From Paramacrobiotus metropolitanus (Eukaryota; Tardigrada; Eutardigrada; Parachela; Macrobiotidae), in the NCBI RefSeq assembly GCF_019649055.1, contig NW_026570617.1, positions 1 through 28,519 on the forward strand: a stretch of DNA of 28,519 bases, written 5' to 3'. Position 1 is the first letter of the stretch. Every line of letters starts with the position of its first letter. Positions 1 through 8,899 of the stretch are shown in pieces. A model generated the notes under the pieces. That model was not told where the DNA came from, did no database searches, and saw only the letters and a list, made by a program, of their open reading frames with translations. A program made the position numbers and the translations under genes.

Positions 1-199
1 GTAACTGTAACACAATTTAAAAAAAATGGAGCTCTCCAATGACCGTTTTCATCTACCGACCTCCTGAAAGGCTAAATAAAAATTACTAAAGTAAGAACTT
101 ATTCCCGACATTCCCGTTTCCGCATAGTTCGCGAACCAGATCGTTTCGCTCACTCTACGGGATAGATTCCGTTTCTGTCTCCGTCCCTGGATCCATTCT

Positions 200-501
200 G
201 GATCTAGCATTAGAAACTGATGGACTGAATGGAGGCAATAGTTGTGCAGCAGATAGAGATCGTATACGGCCGGTCTGTGCTGCTGCAGTGTCGCGTGTTG
301 TCCAAACTTGTCATTTAAGACAATAAAAACGCGTACGAACTACTGCCTACCCGGATCAGGATGCCCCAGACCTCAATGGCACGGTCGTGTTGCGTAATGG
401 TCAGCCGGCTCATTGCTGTTATCCAGCCACCGCACAATGACGAGCAACACATCGTCGTCGCGAGGCACGCACAAGGCGTCCGAGCGAACGAAGTTGACAA
501 C
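200..501 (-). pseudogene. Fragment A: BACK-domain exon relic of a KLHL-like gene
   Basis: Read on the minus strand from 501, the sequence gives VVNFVRSDALCVPRDDDV followed by a region ending VRWLDN. This corresponds to the start of exon 3 of the kelch genes C, D and E (the stretch ending in ARWLHHDFEQRR in E). A frame change follows, after which QHDRAIEVWGIL resembles EQRRWELWEIL of E, and further down a degenerate match to the LLACINAS segment is visible near 230-260. No other exons of the gene were recognised. The piece lies head-to-head with pseudogene B, the same arrangement as the D/F and E/G pairs, so it is probably what remains of a third kelch/BTB pair. It has no coding capacity as it stands. 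Confidence 0.65.
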
Positions 502-666
502 TTCTCGTATCGAGCACAGAATTCGTCAAACAGTGTTAAACTGCGTGAAGTTCTGTCATATTGTTCGATGGTTTTATATCGGGGGTGATATGCTCATACC
601 AATTTCCAATTCGTAAATTGACGTAACAGGACTTGCTGCAAATCACAGTATTTTATCGTTACCGAA

Positions 667-755
667 AGTTTAATTTTGAAAGATTCGTCTGAAAAAGTCG
701 ACGCCGGTTTTTCTGTCAAGTGTGACCGAAGCAGCGGAAATCAGGTGAACACATA
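667..755 (-). repeat. Inverted copy of pseudogene B intron 2 sequence (left arm)
   Basis: The reverse complement of this stretch matches 1964-2053 at roughly nine bases in ten over about 90 bp, including an unbroken shared core around TTGACAGAAAAACCGGCGTC. The right arm is in the intron between exons 2 and 3 of pseudogene B. The two arms are about 1.2 kb apart in opposite orientation. Confidence 0.8.
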
Positions 756-1112
756 CAAGTGCTCGTAGTCGTGGCTGCACTGTAGAAATTTCAATTTCAT
801 GGCTGCACTATCCTTCAAGTGCCGGGCTAGGGCACAGTACAGTTGTAATTAAATTAACTTCAGTTTTATTTTAACTTACAGTAATTAAATTAACATCAGT
901 TAATTAATAATTTACCGTGTACGTCCCGTTCCGCGTACGTCCCGATCACCGCAATTGATTGTACACGTACATACCGTAACTTGGTTTTAGGGTTACATGT
1001 AATACGGGGTTTTGCTGGCCCGTAGGTCGCAAATTTTTAGTCACGTGTTAAAGTCATCGAGACTTTACCCGTGCAGTCACCGTAGCAGTCTTAGGAAAAC
1101 TCAGCATTTTAT

Positions 1113-1196
1113 AGTCAGACTCAGCCTTTTAGTACTCAGACTCAGCCCTTCAGTAGTCAGACATAGCCTTTTAGGGGTCAGACTCAGCGCTTCAGC
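1113..1196. repeat. 21-bp tandem repeat, four units
   Basis: Four consecutive 21-bp units share the pattern AGTCAGACTCAGCCTTTTAGT with a few substitutions each. A weaker fifth unit precedes them at about 1092-1112. The period is a multiple of three, so both strands show short repetitive open frames here, but nothing else supports coding. Confidence 0.85.
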
Positions 1197-1442
1197 GCGG
1201 GCCGTTCTACCTCCATTTCCCAACGCTCTGCGGACGTTGTAATTGGGCAGTACACCGTGTATCGTGTTGACTACATAGTGCGTAGATTGATAACGGAATC
1301 CGGCAATATTGTTCTTGCTGTTTACCCATGCAACGTAGTAGAAAGGTAAAAACAAATCATATTAATTTCATGATTTTTTCTGGCGGATGCGTTTAACAAT
1401 TATTGTGGAGCCCAGATACCTGTCCGATCTTAAATCGTTAGA

Positions 1443-1554
1443 ATGGCCGAGCTTGTTGAGCTTTTACGCCTTTATTACTTTCCGCTCTGCGATAGAGACA
1501 GTCAGCGTGGCGATAAGTTAATTGAACGGTTGATTGCTACAATGGATTCCATGG
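1443..1554 (+). other. Possible short coding exon, unassigned
   Basis: An ATG at 1443 follows an in-frame stop and opens 37 codons beginning MAELVELLRLYYFPL. The frame runs into a good splice donor, G|GTATGT, near 1554. I could not find a matching downstream exon: the next acceptors lead into stops. The peptide has no family I recognise. The sequence TGGAGCCCAGATACC at about 1406-1420 could be a tRNA primer-binding site, which would make this the start of an LTR-element gag, but no LTR pair was found. The downstream family 1 relic B lacks its N-terminus, so this could instead be an unrelated leader exon. Confidence 0.2.
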
Positions 1555-1963
1555 GTATGTACAGAAGTTGGTTTTGGCGAATACAGTGTGTAGTAGTTCC
1601 CGCATTAATGTATATTTAAATAAATTAATTTAACGTGGACCTGCGCACACTGCTCCTGGTCAGCGGCGAGCTGACCGACGTGCAATTTGTCGTGGGCAAC
1701 CCACCCGGCGCCGCCAAGTTGTTTTCGGCTCACAAGTCTGTTACGAATTTTACGTGGCTGCATATTGAATGAGAGCATATGCGTTGCGCCGTGGCGGATT
1801 AATTGTGTCGGCGGGTATCTTGTCATCGTAGATTCATCCTGAGCCGGAGCAGTCCCGTGTTCTACACCATGTTCAATGGGAGTTGGAAGGAAAGCGGTGA
1901 GCGTGCCATTGGTGTTCCGAGATTCTGCCGGATGCGTTTTGCAATATGCTTCAGTAAGCGATG

Positions 1964-2053
1964 CATGTGTTCACCGGATTTCCGCTGCTTCAGTCACACT
2001 TGACAGAAAAACCGGCGTCGACTTTTTTAGACGAATCTTAGAAAATTTAAACT
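1964..2053 (+). repeat. Inverted repeat, right arm, in intron 2 of pseudogene B
   Basis: This is the partner of the arm at 667-755 in inverted orientation, about 92% identical by eye. It begins 10 bp after the exon 2 donor of pseudogene B. It may be a dispersed element in two places or the trace of a local inversion or duplication. Confidence 0.8.
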
Positions 2054-2377
2054 GCAGCATGCGGGAATAATATGCATGATATAATTGTCGTGCTGTTTTC
2101 GGTAAATGCGTACTTCACCTTGCTCATTATTTCAATAAGTTCGCCGAAGTATCCGCGCAGAACGAGAAACTTTACTATGTATACGCTCATCGCAAGTATA
2201 TCTACACAAATTCCGTGGACAATGGTCTGAAGGACGAAAACGTTTTTGAGACTATCCAGTGGATAGTATCCACTGCGCCGATAATTACAATTGACACTGC
2301 TGGAAGATTTCTGCGTGAAATTCATCCGGACGAACTTAGACGCCGACAACTGTCTCATGTATCTCGAAAGGGTAACT

Positions 2378-2836
2378 TTTTTTTCATAACTGTGTTTGTG
2401 CAGCTTTGTCGTATCAAAAAGGCGGGTAAATTTTCGCCAATTGGCCTTTTGGCGATTAAATTGAACATCTTGTTTGGCACCGCATCGACTAGATCTGGAA
2501 CATAAAATTTTTCCTACTGACAATTAACGCGAAAGTAACGCATAATTGCATCTATCTATAGATTTTAATGTAAGGTTTATTTATTCAAATACAGGTACAA
2601 TACACTGAACATAGAACAAAAACCGTTAATCACAGATTCACAGTAACAAAATCTCATTTAACGCTGTCGCTCCCTGTGGAAAAAATTCTGATGTCGTTCG
2701 ATTCATACTTTATATGTACAAGGTACAATAATCAGAATGCATATATTAAAGGGCAAATGTCAAAAACAGGAAGGAATAAATAAATGAAGGAAACTGTTTT
2801 GGTCAAAAAGATTTTTTTGGTCTATAGATTAGGCAG
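2378..2836. other. Intron-like stretch of pseudogene B
   Basis: This separates exon relics 3 and 4 of pseudogene B. It is AT-rich and holds a single copy, at about 2719-2752, of the sequence that is tandemly duplicated at 4361-4512. Nothing else was recognised. Confidence 0.5.
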
Positions 2837-3215
2837 TGTCCTCATGCTTGTATTGCTGGCCTCGAGGAGGACTGCTTAGAAACTGTGGACAAATACAGCC
2901 TCGCTATTCTGCCGTCGGACTATTTCCCGATCGTTGACAGGGAGACACTGAAACTGATTGTGCAGCGCGGCACGCTGCGGGTGGATGAGGACACCGTTTA
3001 CACAGCTTTGGAAAAGTAGATAGTTCATGATCTCCTTGCAAAGTGTATCGGTTTTGAGTCAAAGCGATGTTTCCGACAGGTGGTCCCTGACGGCTTGTGT
3101 GCGGAAGGGTCTGGAGCCCTCCCATATCAACCGGCTGGCGATGCTGGTCGACTTGTTCCCCGTCCGTTGCCCTCTGTTAAGAAATCCGGATCGTTTGTAC
3201 CGCCGCCATTTTGCG

Positions 3216-3584
3216 AGAGAGACGAAAAACTGATACGCCGCCTGACCGTTACTCTGCGGGGATGTAAACGCGGTCACGCATCAAGGAACATGGTGTATCA
3301 TACAGCTTTTGCACCATGCAGTCGCAGTCAACAGATCACCTGGAAAGCAGTCACTTCAGCCTGTGTGTTTTGTTGTTACCTACTTTTGTATGCTCTTTGT
3401 CCCATGCTGGCCATGCACACACGCATGCGCAGCCGTTTCTGTATCCTCATATCGGTACGCGTGCACCCCTGCCTAAACTGACTGCTTATAAACCTAAATT
3501 AACATTAATTAACAGTTACCGAAGACTCTTTTCTGATTTCGCGATTTTTGGTTGTGGAACGATTGACGTCAACGAGTAATATTT
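3216..3584. other. No recognisable gene
   Basis: Between the last B exon relic and the retroelement fragment I see only non-conserved open stretches. The C-terminal exon of B would be expected here and is missing, probably replaced by or lost with the retroelement insertion. Confidence 0.4.
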
Positions 3585-4199
3585 TTGTTTTATTTTGTGA
3601 TTCATGTTCTCATGCACTCATGTTCTAAGTGCCACAAGCCGGTTGATGTGTATGGCCACCACGGATTGTCCTGTGCTTTCTCAGCCGGAAGACATCCACG
3701 CCACGGCGGCTTGAATAGTATTTTGTGCAGATCGTTAGTATCAGCCGGCATCCCTGCAAAATTGGAGCCGCGAGGTACATCCCACACATCGGACCGTCGC
3801 CCAGATGGCTGCACCACGTTTGCGTGGCAACGCGGTATGTGTTTGGCGTGGGACGTGACCTGCGTGGATACTGTTGCTATGTCTCACCGGAAAGCCACAT
3901 CAGTCACTGCGGGATCCGCCGCCGCGCAGGCGGAGGATAGAAAGGCGGGACTGTACTTGTACCTACAGGGCAGATACATCTTCGTACCGCTGGTTTTTGA
4001 AACTCTTGGACCATGGGGAAAATCAGCTAGCCGTTTAGTGAAGGAAATTGGCTAGCGACTTCAACAGCATACGGGTGAGCCTCGCTCCCATGAGTACCTC
4101 CGTCAACGTCTGTCGCTGGAAATTCAGCGAGGCAACGCTGCTTCCGTTCTCGGTACAATGGAAGGAGCGGCAGTATTAAATGAAATTTTGTTATTTTGA
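3585..4199 (+). mobile_element. Retroelement 3' fragment 1: CCHC knuckle plus nuclease-like domain
   Basis: The open frame from 3585 contains a C-x2-C-x8-H-x4-C knuckle (CSKCH...GHHGLSC), then GGLNSILCRSLVSAGIPAKLEP, RRPDGCTTFAW, LAWDVTCVDTVAMSH and FVPLVFETLGPWG. A TAG at 4053-4055 interrupts the frame, which reopens at once with RLQQHTGEP...RLSLEIQRGNAASVLGTM and ends at a TGA at 4197-4199. From family knowledge, this order (CCHC, then RPDG..., WD.TC.DT, and a terminal QRGNAAS motif) is the C-terminal end of metazoan reverse-transcriptase proteins of the non-LTR type that use a restriction-like PD-(D/E)XK nuclease. The reverse transcriptase part is absent, so this is a 5'-truncated, dead copy. 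The clade is not certain. Confidence 0.65.
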
Positions 4200-4360
4200 T
4201 TTACTGTTTCAAAACTGTGATGTTACCGCATTTTTTGTGATTATTTTGATGCCTTATGATCTACAATGGGTATAAACAGAAATTACCGGGACGACCGATC
4301 CATTTGTTACGATTGAAAATGACAAGATTATCGAGTGATATTGAGGAAAAATTCTGATAT

Positions 4361-4512
4361 GGTACAATAATCAGAATGCATGTATTAAAGCGTAAGATTC
4401 TCTCATTTCTTTGCTTGAAATTATTTTCACATTCAAGGTACAATAATCAGAATGCATGTATTAAAGCGTAAGATTCTCTCATTTCTCTGCTTGAAATTAT
4501 TTTCACATTCAC
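4361..4512. repeat. 76-bp tandem duplication
   Basis: Two head-to-tail 76-bp units start with GGTACAATAATCAGAATGCA at 4361 and 4437 and differ at very few positions. The opening 34 bases occur a third time at about 2719-2752, preceded in both places by AAAAATTCTGAT. The units flank no gene. Confidence 0.9.
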
Positions 4513-4860
4513 AAACCAGGGAAGCGTTGACCTCTAGCTGCATGTTTTGGAGAATTACTAATTGTACCAGCTCTAGTGGTGAATTAAGTTACTTTTGCGG
4601 CTCGGAAGCACTTTGGAACTGCCGATCTGGATGTTTTTAACTAAGCGGTGAAAACATGGGTGTGGCTTAAACATGGGTTAAGCCTTAAAGAGAATGAGAA
4701 TACTTCCGCTGTGTATTCGTATACAACGATACAAGCCAGTCTGTTGTAAAATCCGTATGCAGCGGTAGTACAATACGAACAGCAGTGCCCATACAACCAC
4801 ACTCAACGCAATAAGTTTGAGTTGGAAATATCCAAATCGACATAATTATTATGTATTTTA

Positions 4861-4982
4861 CGTACAACCAATAATCCATCCGCCGGATCCGACACACGCG
4901 GAGGCGCGAAAGCGTTCAGTCGGCATCACAGGCAGCTCACTGCATACGTCCAAATGCGGATCGTAGCAGAATAATAATCCTG
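4861..4982 (-). pseudogene. Fragment K: single kelch repeat relic
   Basis: The minus strand reads FCYDPHLDVCSELPVMPTE, then RFRASACVGSGGWIIG, then a stop. This matches the kelch blade at the end of exon 4 in D and E (AAFCYDPKADVW...MPTGRYSAAACVGS). The conserved Trp of DVW is Cys, and the YVIG that ends the exon has become IIG with no splice donor. Neighbouring exons were not found. It is a decayed piece of another KLHL-like gene, on the opposite strand to gene C just downstream. Confidence 0.75.
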
Positions 4983-4985
4983 AAC

Positions 4986-5486
4986 ATGACCTGCCATTTC
5001 GTCGACGAAAATTCGTCAACCGTCATGTCGTTGTGAAGCGCCGTATGGCTCACCGCTCAGCTTGCGCAGCTTCGTCAGTTTCCGCTTAAAGCGCCCTCTG
5101 GCCTGGCCACCAACGGACCAACCACATTCCGCCTCGCGCCATGTGGACCACCCAGTCCGAAGAGCATTTGCATTTCCGCATCGGTAAAACCGATTGCAGA
5201 GTTCTTTCTCATTCACGTTACGACGAGCCAGCTGGTGTTTTGTTGCTTTGCTGGCGATTTTTTCAATACACACTGACCCATTTATCTCGCGCTTTTCCTT
5301 CTTTATCGAGCCGGCTTTACGTTGGACAACGGCCAAGTGGACTCTCAAATCGTCGTACAGACACAATGTCGACCCGTCACGATGTCGAACTAACGTTTGG
5401 CTAAACCATCTCAGTCTTAAGCCTTGCTTCTTAATTTTCTTGGGTTTTTAGTTTTCTTCCCTGCGCACACTATTCAGTTCATTTGC
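4986..5486. other. Region upstream of kelch gene C
   Basis: No conserved gene is visible. An open minus-strand frame (about 5366-5016) has a skewed, basic composition and no domain I recognise, so I treat it as chance. The promoter and any 5' untranslated exon of gene C should be here. Confidence 0.4.
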
Positions 5487-5519
5487 TGTTTCAAGAGTAA
5501 TTCCACAAACAAATTGAGG
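5487..5519 (+). promoter_or_regulatory. Conserved 5' leader of kelch genes
   Basis: The bases just before the start codon of C (TTGCTGTTTCAAGAGTAATTCCAC...TTGAGG then ATG) match the leaders of D and E, which read TTGCTGT..AGAGTGAT.CCACGTA...CTGAGG before ATGGC. Conservation directly upstream of all three starts supports the ATG choice and marks shared untranslated sequence. Confidence 0.55.
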
Positions 5520-8002
5520 ATGGCGGCAGTCAATGGGACTGGTGAGCAAGTGACTGGCACGCGAGTTGCGGCTAATGCGGATCTTCATCGGGAATGGCAG
5601 AATCTGCGAACCTCGAGAATGTTATGTGATGTGGAGCTGCGTGGTGCCGAAGCGCAGTCTACAGGGATTCCCTGTCATCGCAGCGTACTCAGTGTGCACA
5701 GTGGGTATTTTCGCATCATGTTCCTATCGGGGATGAAGGAATCCACAGAGACAGCTGTTCAGCTGCGAAACATCTCCCATATTGTTCTATCCGAGTAAGT
5801 CTCATTTCCGCTAAGCTGAAAATTTTCTACGGCAATCTTGGACTCTTGGGTTTGCGTCTGTTGCGGTGTTTTCTACACGAAAAGTGTTGTTAGAAGATTT
5901 GTCTGTATTCCTTATGGTTGGTGCGCGCGGAACGTTCTTGCTGGGTTCTTTACGCTACACCAAGTACTCTGTGATATTGATAATGTCGTGATAATATAAT
6001 AATCTCCAATTTTTGTTGCCCAGGTTGATTGACTATTGCTACGTGGGAGATGTTCTCCTCACCGACAACAACGTGCAATCACTGCTAACTGCTGCGTCGT
6101 TTCTGGACATTGGTGCCGTCGTAGAATCCTGCTGGACATTTATGGAAAGCCGTACAGACGTTCAGAACTGCCTGATGGTGTATTGTTTCGCGGATTCCGA
6201 TGCGCATAAGAACGCTGCGTTAGCACGCAAAGCCAAGGCGTTGGTGCTCCAAGGTTTTGTTTCTGTTTCCCAGCAGCCGGAATTCCTTGCGCTGTCAAAC
6301 GAAAAGGTATTTATTTGACGCCATGGTGCAATTGTAGTCCTTCATAAAGCACAATTCACCTCGATCCCGGCACAATTCAAAGTACAGCACTAAGGAATAC
6401 TTCCCTGTATATTTGGCAGGTAATCGACATCATTCGCTCCGACGATATTCAGGTGCCTGGTGAAGATCAGGTTCTGCTCGCTGTCAAAGGCTGGCTCCAG
6501 CATAATCCCATGCAGCGACGCTGTAAGTTCTGGGAGATCCTGCAGTGCGTTCGGCCCTCCTACTTGAGCCCACAGGGCATCAAGGACTACTTATTGGCCT
6601 GCATCAACGCCCTTAAGTATTACGCCGGCGGAGATGGACTGCTGCACCAGTCGGATGATTTGCAGGTTTTACCGGGAAGCGACGCGGAGCCTTTATCGTC
6701 GCGGAGTGTTGCTCGGAAGTCGTATGGTAGGTCTGTAGACGACACAAGTCTGATAGCGCTTTTCTGAGGTGTTGTAATCATCATGACCATTCTGTTACTC
6801 CATAGTGCCTTTCATTGCGTAAATTTGACCATTGCTCACTGCTCGCGCTGCTCCCGGTGCACGAATATAATCCACCATATTATTATGGTTGCAGGGATTG
6901 AGAACATTACTGTCTGTGCCGGAGGGCATTCCGAAACTTCCTGGATTTCTCAGGTAGACAGCGTAGATGGCGTTAACCCACGCACTTCCCGATGGAGGAA
7001 GCTGGCGCGGCTTCCGTACCGTGTGGCCAACAGCGGTTTGGCGGTCATCAACAATGAGCTGTTCTTGTGCGGTGGCATCATCGGTTGTGGTGACTCGCGT
7101 GTGACGCCGCGGACGATTCGTTATAACCGTACCCTTACTTGTTGGACGGATATGGCGCCGATGCAAACTGGTCAAGGTAATCATAGTGCTGCGGCCATTG
7201 CGGGCCACATTTACGCAGTTGGTGGTTATGGGAGCGATACGCGCACGCTAGCCACAGTGGAGCGTTACGATGTGACCACCAATCAGTGGACGTATGTGGC
7301 GTCCTTACCCACGCCGCTGGAGAAGTTCGCGATCGTCAGTTACGACGATCAGTTGTTCGTTTTGGAGGTTGATTGTCAAATGCTCCTAATGCTACTGATT
7401 TGGCATTCTGTTATGACCCAAAATCGAATACCTGGACTGACTTGCCCAAGATGCCGACTGCACGATTCCGCGCCTCTGCCTGTGTCGGATGCTACGGGTG
7501 GATTTACGTAATAGGTGCGAGAGGCGCGAAACATCTCCGGAGTTGTACGATGTGTCATGTTTTTTATTGCATTCACAGGTGGAAGGAGCGGTGGCGCCCT
7601 CACCGCCCTGAGCTGTGTTGAGGCTTATAACACCACGACGAAGCAGTGGATTAAGAAATGTAAGTGGTACACTAGTTTGATGCATTCTTTCCGAAAACAA
7701 CCAGAAGTGCGTACGCGGCTACGCATAGAAAATTTGTTAAAAACTGTGCGATGCAGCTTTCTCACTGGGTTACAGCTGAAATCTGTCGTCCACTGTATGG
7801 TGCTGGTGCTCACTGTGTGGACAACAACATTTACGTTCTGGGTGGATTAAACCAGGCCAGTGTCGCTACGAACACAATTTACGTTTACGACGTGTTTTCG
7901 GGCACATGGATGATCTCGAAATGCCAGCTGCCTGTTGGGAAATGGGCGTTTGGTTGTGCTGTCGTGGAAATCGTAAAGGATAAAAGCGAGCACTTGTATT
8001 AA
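5520..8002 (+). pseudogene. Gene C: KLHL-like BTB-BACK-Kelch, six exons, one frameshift
   Basis: The exons are 5520-5794, 6024-6306, 6420-6726, 6895-7514, 7580-7659 and 7776-8002, all with GT-AG introns and matching phases. Exon 1 has the BTB start (RMLCDVELRG, CHRSVLSVHSGYFRIMFLSGMKEST). Exon 2 finishes BTB (NVQSLLTAASFLDI) and enters BACK. Exon 3 completes BACK (GEDQVLLAVKGWLQHN). Exons 4-6 carry about six kelch blades. Predicted length is close to 597 residues, normal for KLHL proteins, which usually present substrates to Cullin-3 ligases. The coding length is one base over a multiple of three. After DDQLFV at 7361 the frame slips (four T instead of an expected five) and an in-frame TGA follows at 7370-7372, before the frame resumes with SNAPNATDLAFCYDPKS. 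Everything else is intact, so it is either a very young pseudogene or carries a sequence error. Confidence 0.8.
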
Positions 8003-8440
8003 TATCACTGAATTTGGTCGATATTCCGCTAAAAAACCGCTTAATGAAATATGCTTATGGTGGTGTGATGAAGTATGTATATTACTTGCATGATTGACAG
8101 GAATGCCTGATTTGGTTAAGTATACGATTCATCCTGGGTGAGTTCTTTTGTTGCGGACTATCTGTGCAGTGCACTAGTGTCTACGCGCATTTTGTTAAGT
8201 TTATTTTTCAAGAGAAGATCAAGCAGTAGTCCGATTTTTCCCATATGTTGTTCACTTTAAGTAAACGGTTTCATATTCTGCGTACCGGTCACCTGTACCA
8301 CTCAGAGAATCAAAAAACCGACGCATTAAAGCAATACAAGATCTCGCCAAATAAACCACCAAAATTAATTTAACTGCTTTTTAACTAATGTGTTTTATGA
8401 ATATGGATTTTAACTAGAAAATTAAACACAAGCTTGCTGC
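8003..8440. other. Gene-free interval after C
   Basis: AT-rich sequence downstream of C. AATAAA at about 8350-8355 could be a polyadenylation signal for a long 3' untranslated region. I see nothing else. Confidence 0.35.
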
Positions 8441-8444
8441 AGAT

Positions 8445-8835
8445 CTACCCGCACTTCAACTTGCCGGCTTTGCAGGCAGCCAGCTGAGCGCCCGTAACTA
8501 TAAGGTCGATCAATTTCACCTCACACTGTTGGTTTCCGAGGTGAGCGATGTGCGTACTGCCATCAGTAGTTTTTGAAAAATATTCCACCAGTCATTAAAG
8601 CAAACGCGAATTTCTTGGCCCTGTATCAGGATATCCGACGCCCGCCCATCTAGTCTGATCCACTTATGATGAAAGATTACCCTTTACCCTCGGCAGCCAT
8701 ACCATTTCCACGTCTGCCACCAACTTCGCGCGGCATCCAGTAGTCGTGTTCGGCTCGAACAGAAACCTGCTCCTTGAACCGGAAACCAGCGAGACCACTG
8801 CCCTACCGGGACTCTGTCGAAAAGGCCCGCGGAAA
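8445..8835 (-). pseudogene. Pseudogene J: (R)ASDIL C-terminal module relic
   Basis: Read on the minus strand, the pieces RFKEQVSVRAEHDYWMPREV, DGRASDILIQGQEIRVCF and EVKLIDLIVTGAQLAACKAG (ending at a stop at 8447-8445) match, in order, the C-terminal exon of gene I (CKELVFVRAGNTGWLPGEIS, IVRASDILKKHQMII, VDFMDLVISRNQMTLWKVAK). They lie in different frames with stops between them, including a TAG in the FSTESR segment near 8815. The upstream BTB and BACK exons were not found. It shows the module is a real, inherited sequence and that family 1 once had another member here. Confidence 0.75.
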
Positions 8836-8899
8836 CGGAGCTGGCATGCCCGTCTAACACTCTTAGGATTAGTCGCGCCCTGATGGCGACTTGGAAGCC

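Larger units (their letters stand above)
1644..3180 (+). pseudogene. Pseudogene B: BTBD6-like BTB-BACK gene with frameshifts
   Basis: Five exon relics line up with the intact genes F-I. Exon 1 is 1644-1735 (SGELTDVQFVVGN, no ATG and no N-terminus), exon 2 is 1832-1953, exon 3 is about 2196-2371, exon 4 is 2837-3015 (BACK, ending VDEDTVYTALEK) and exon 5 starts at 3080 (WSLTACVRKGLEP). Exon 2 is 122 nt against 123 in every intact copy, because one base is missing where CCG GAG should be, near 1920. Exon 3 is 176 nt against 163, a 13-nt insertion near 2250-2265 that shifts CADNYN out of frame. The exon 3 acceptor also lacks AG at the expected place. Exons 4 and 5 are still open, then the match fades after PVRCPLL and no C-terminal module follows. 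A non-functional relic is the best reading. Confidence 0.85.

Noticed and set aside
1406-1420. TGGAGCCCAGATACC as an LTR-element primer-binding site
   Set aside because: Suggestive next to a short ATG frame, but no LTR pair, polymerase motifs or matching tRNA could be shown.
3080-3481. Plus-strand 133-codon frame overlapping exon 5 of B
   Set aside because: It is out of the frame that matches WSLTACVRKGLEPS in the family, so it is a shadow of that exon extended by chance.
5016-5366. Minus-strand 116-codon frame upstream of C
   Set aside because: Basic, low-information sequence without homology to the kelch relic beside it; probably chance.
7355-7375. Programmed frameshift or stop readthrough in C
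   Set aside because: No slippery heptamer was seen, and paralogs D and E have a continuous frame here; loss of bases is simpler.
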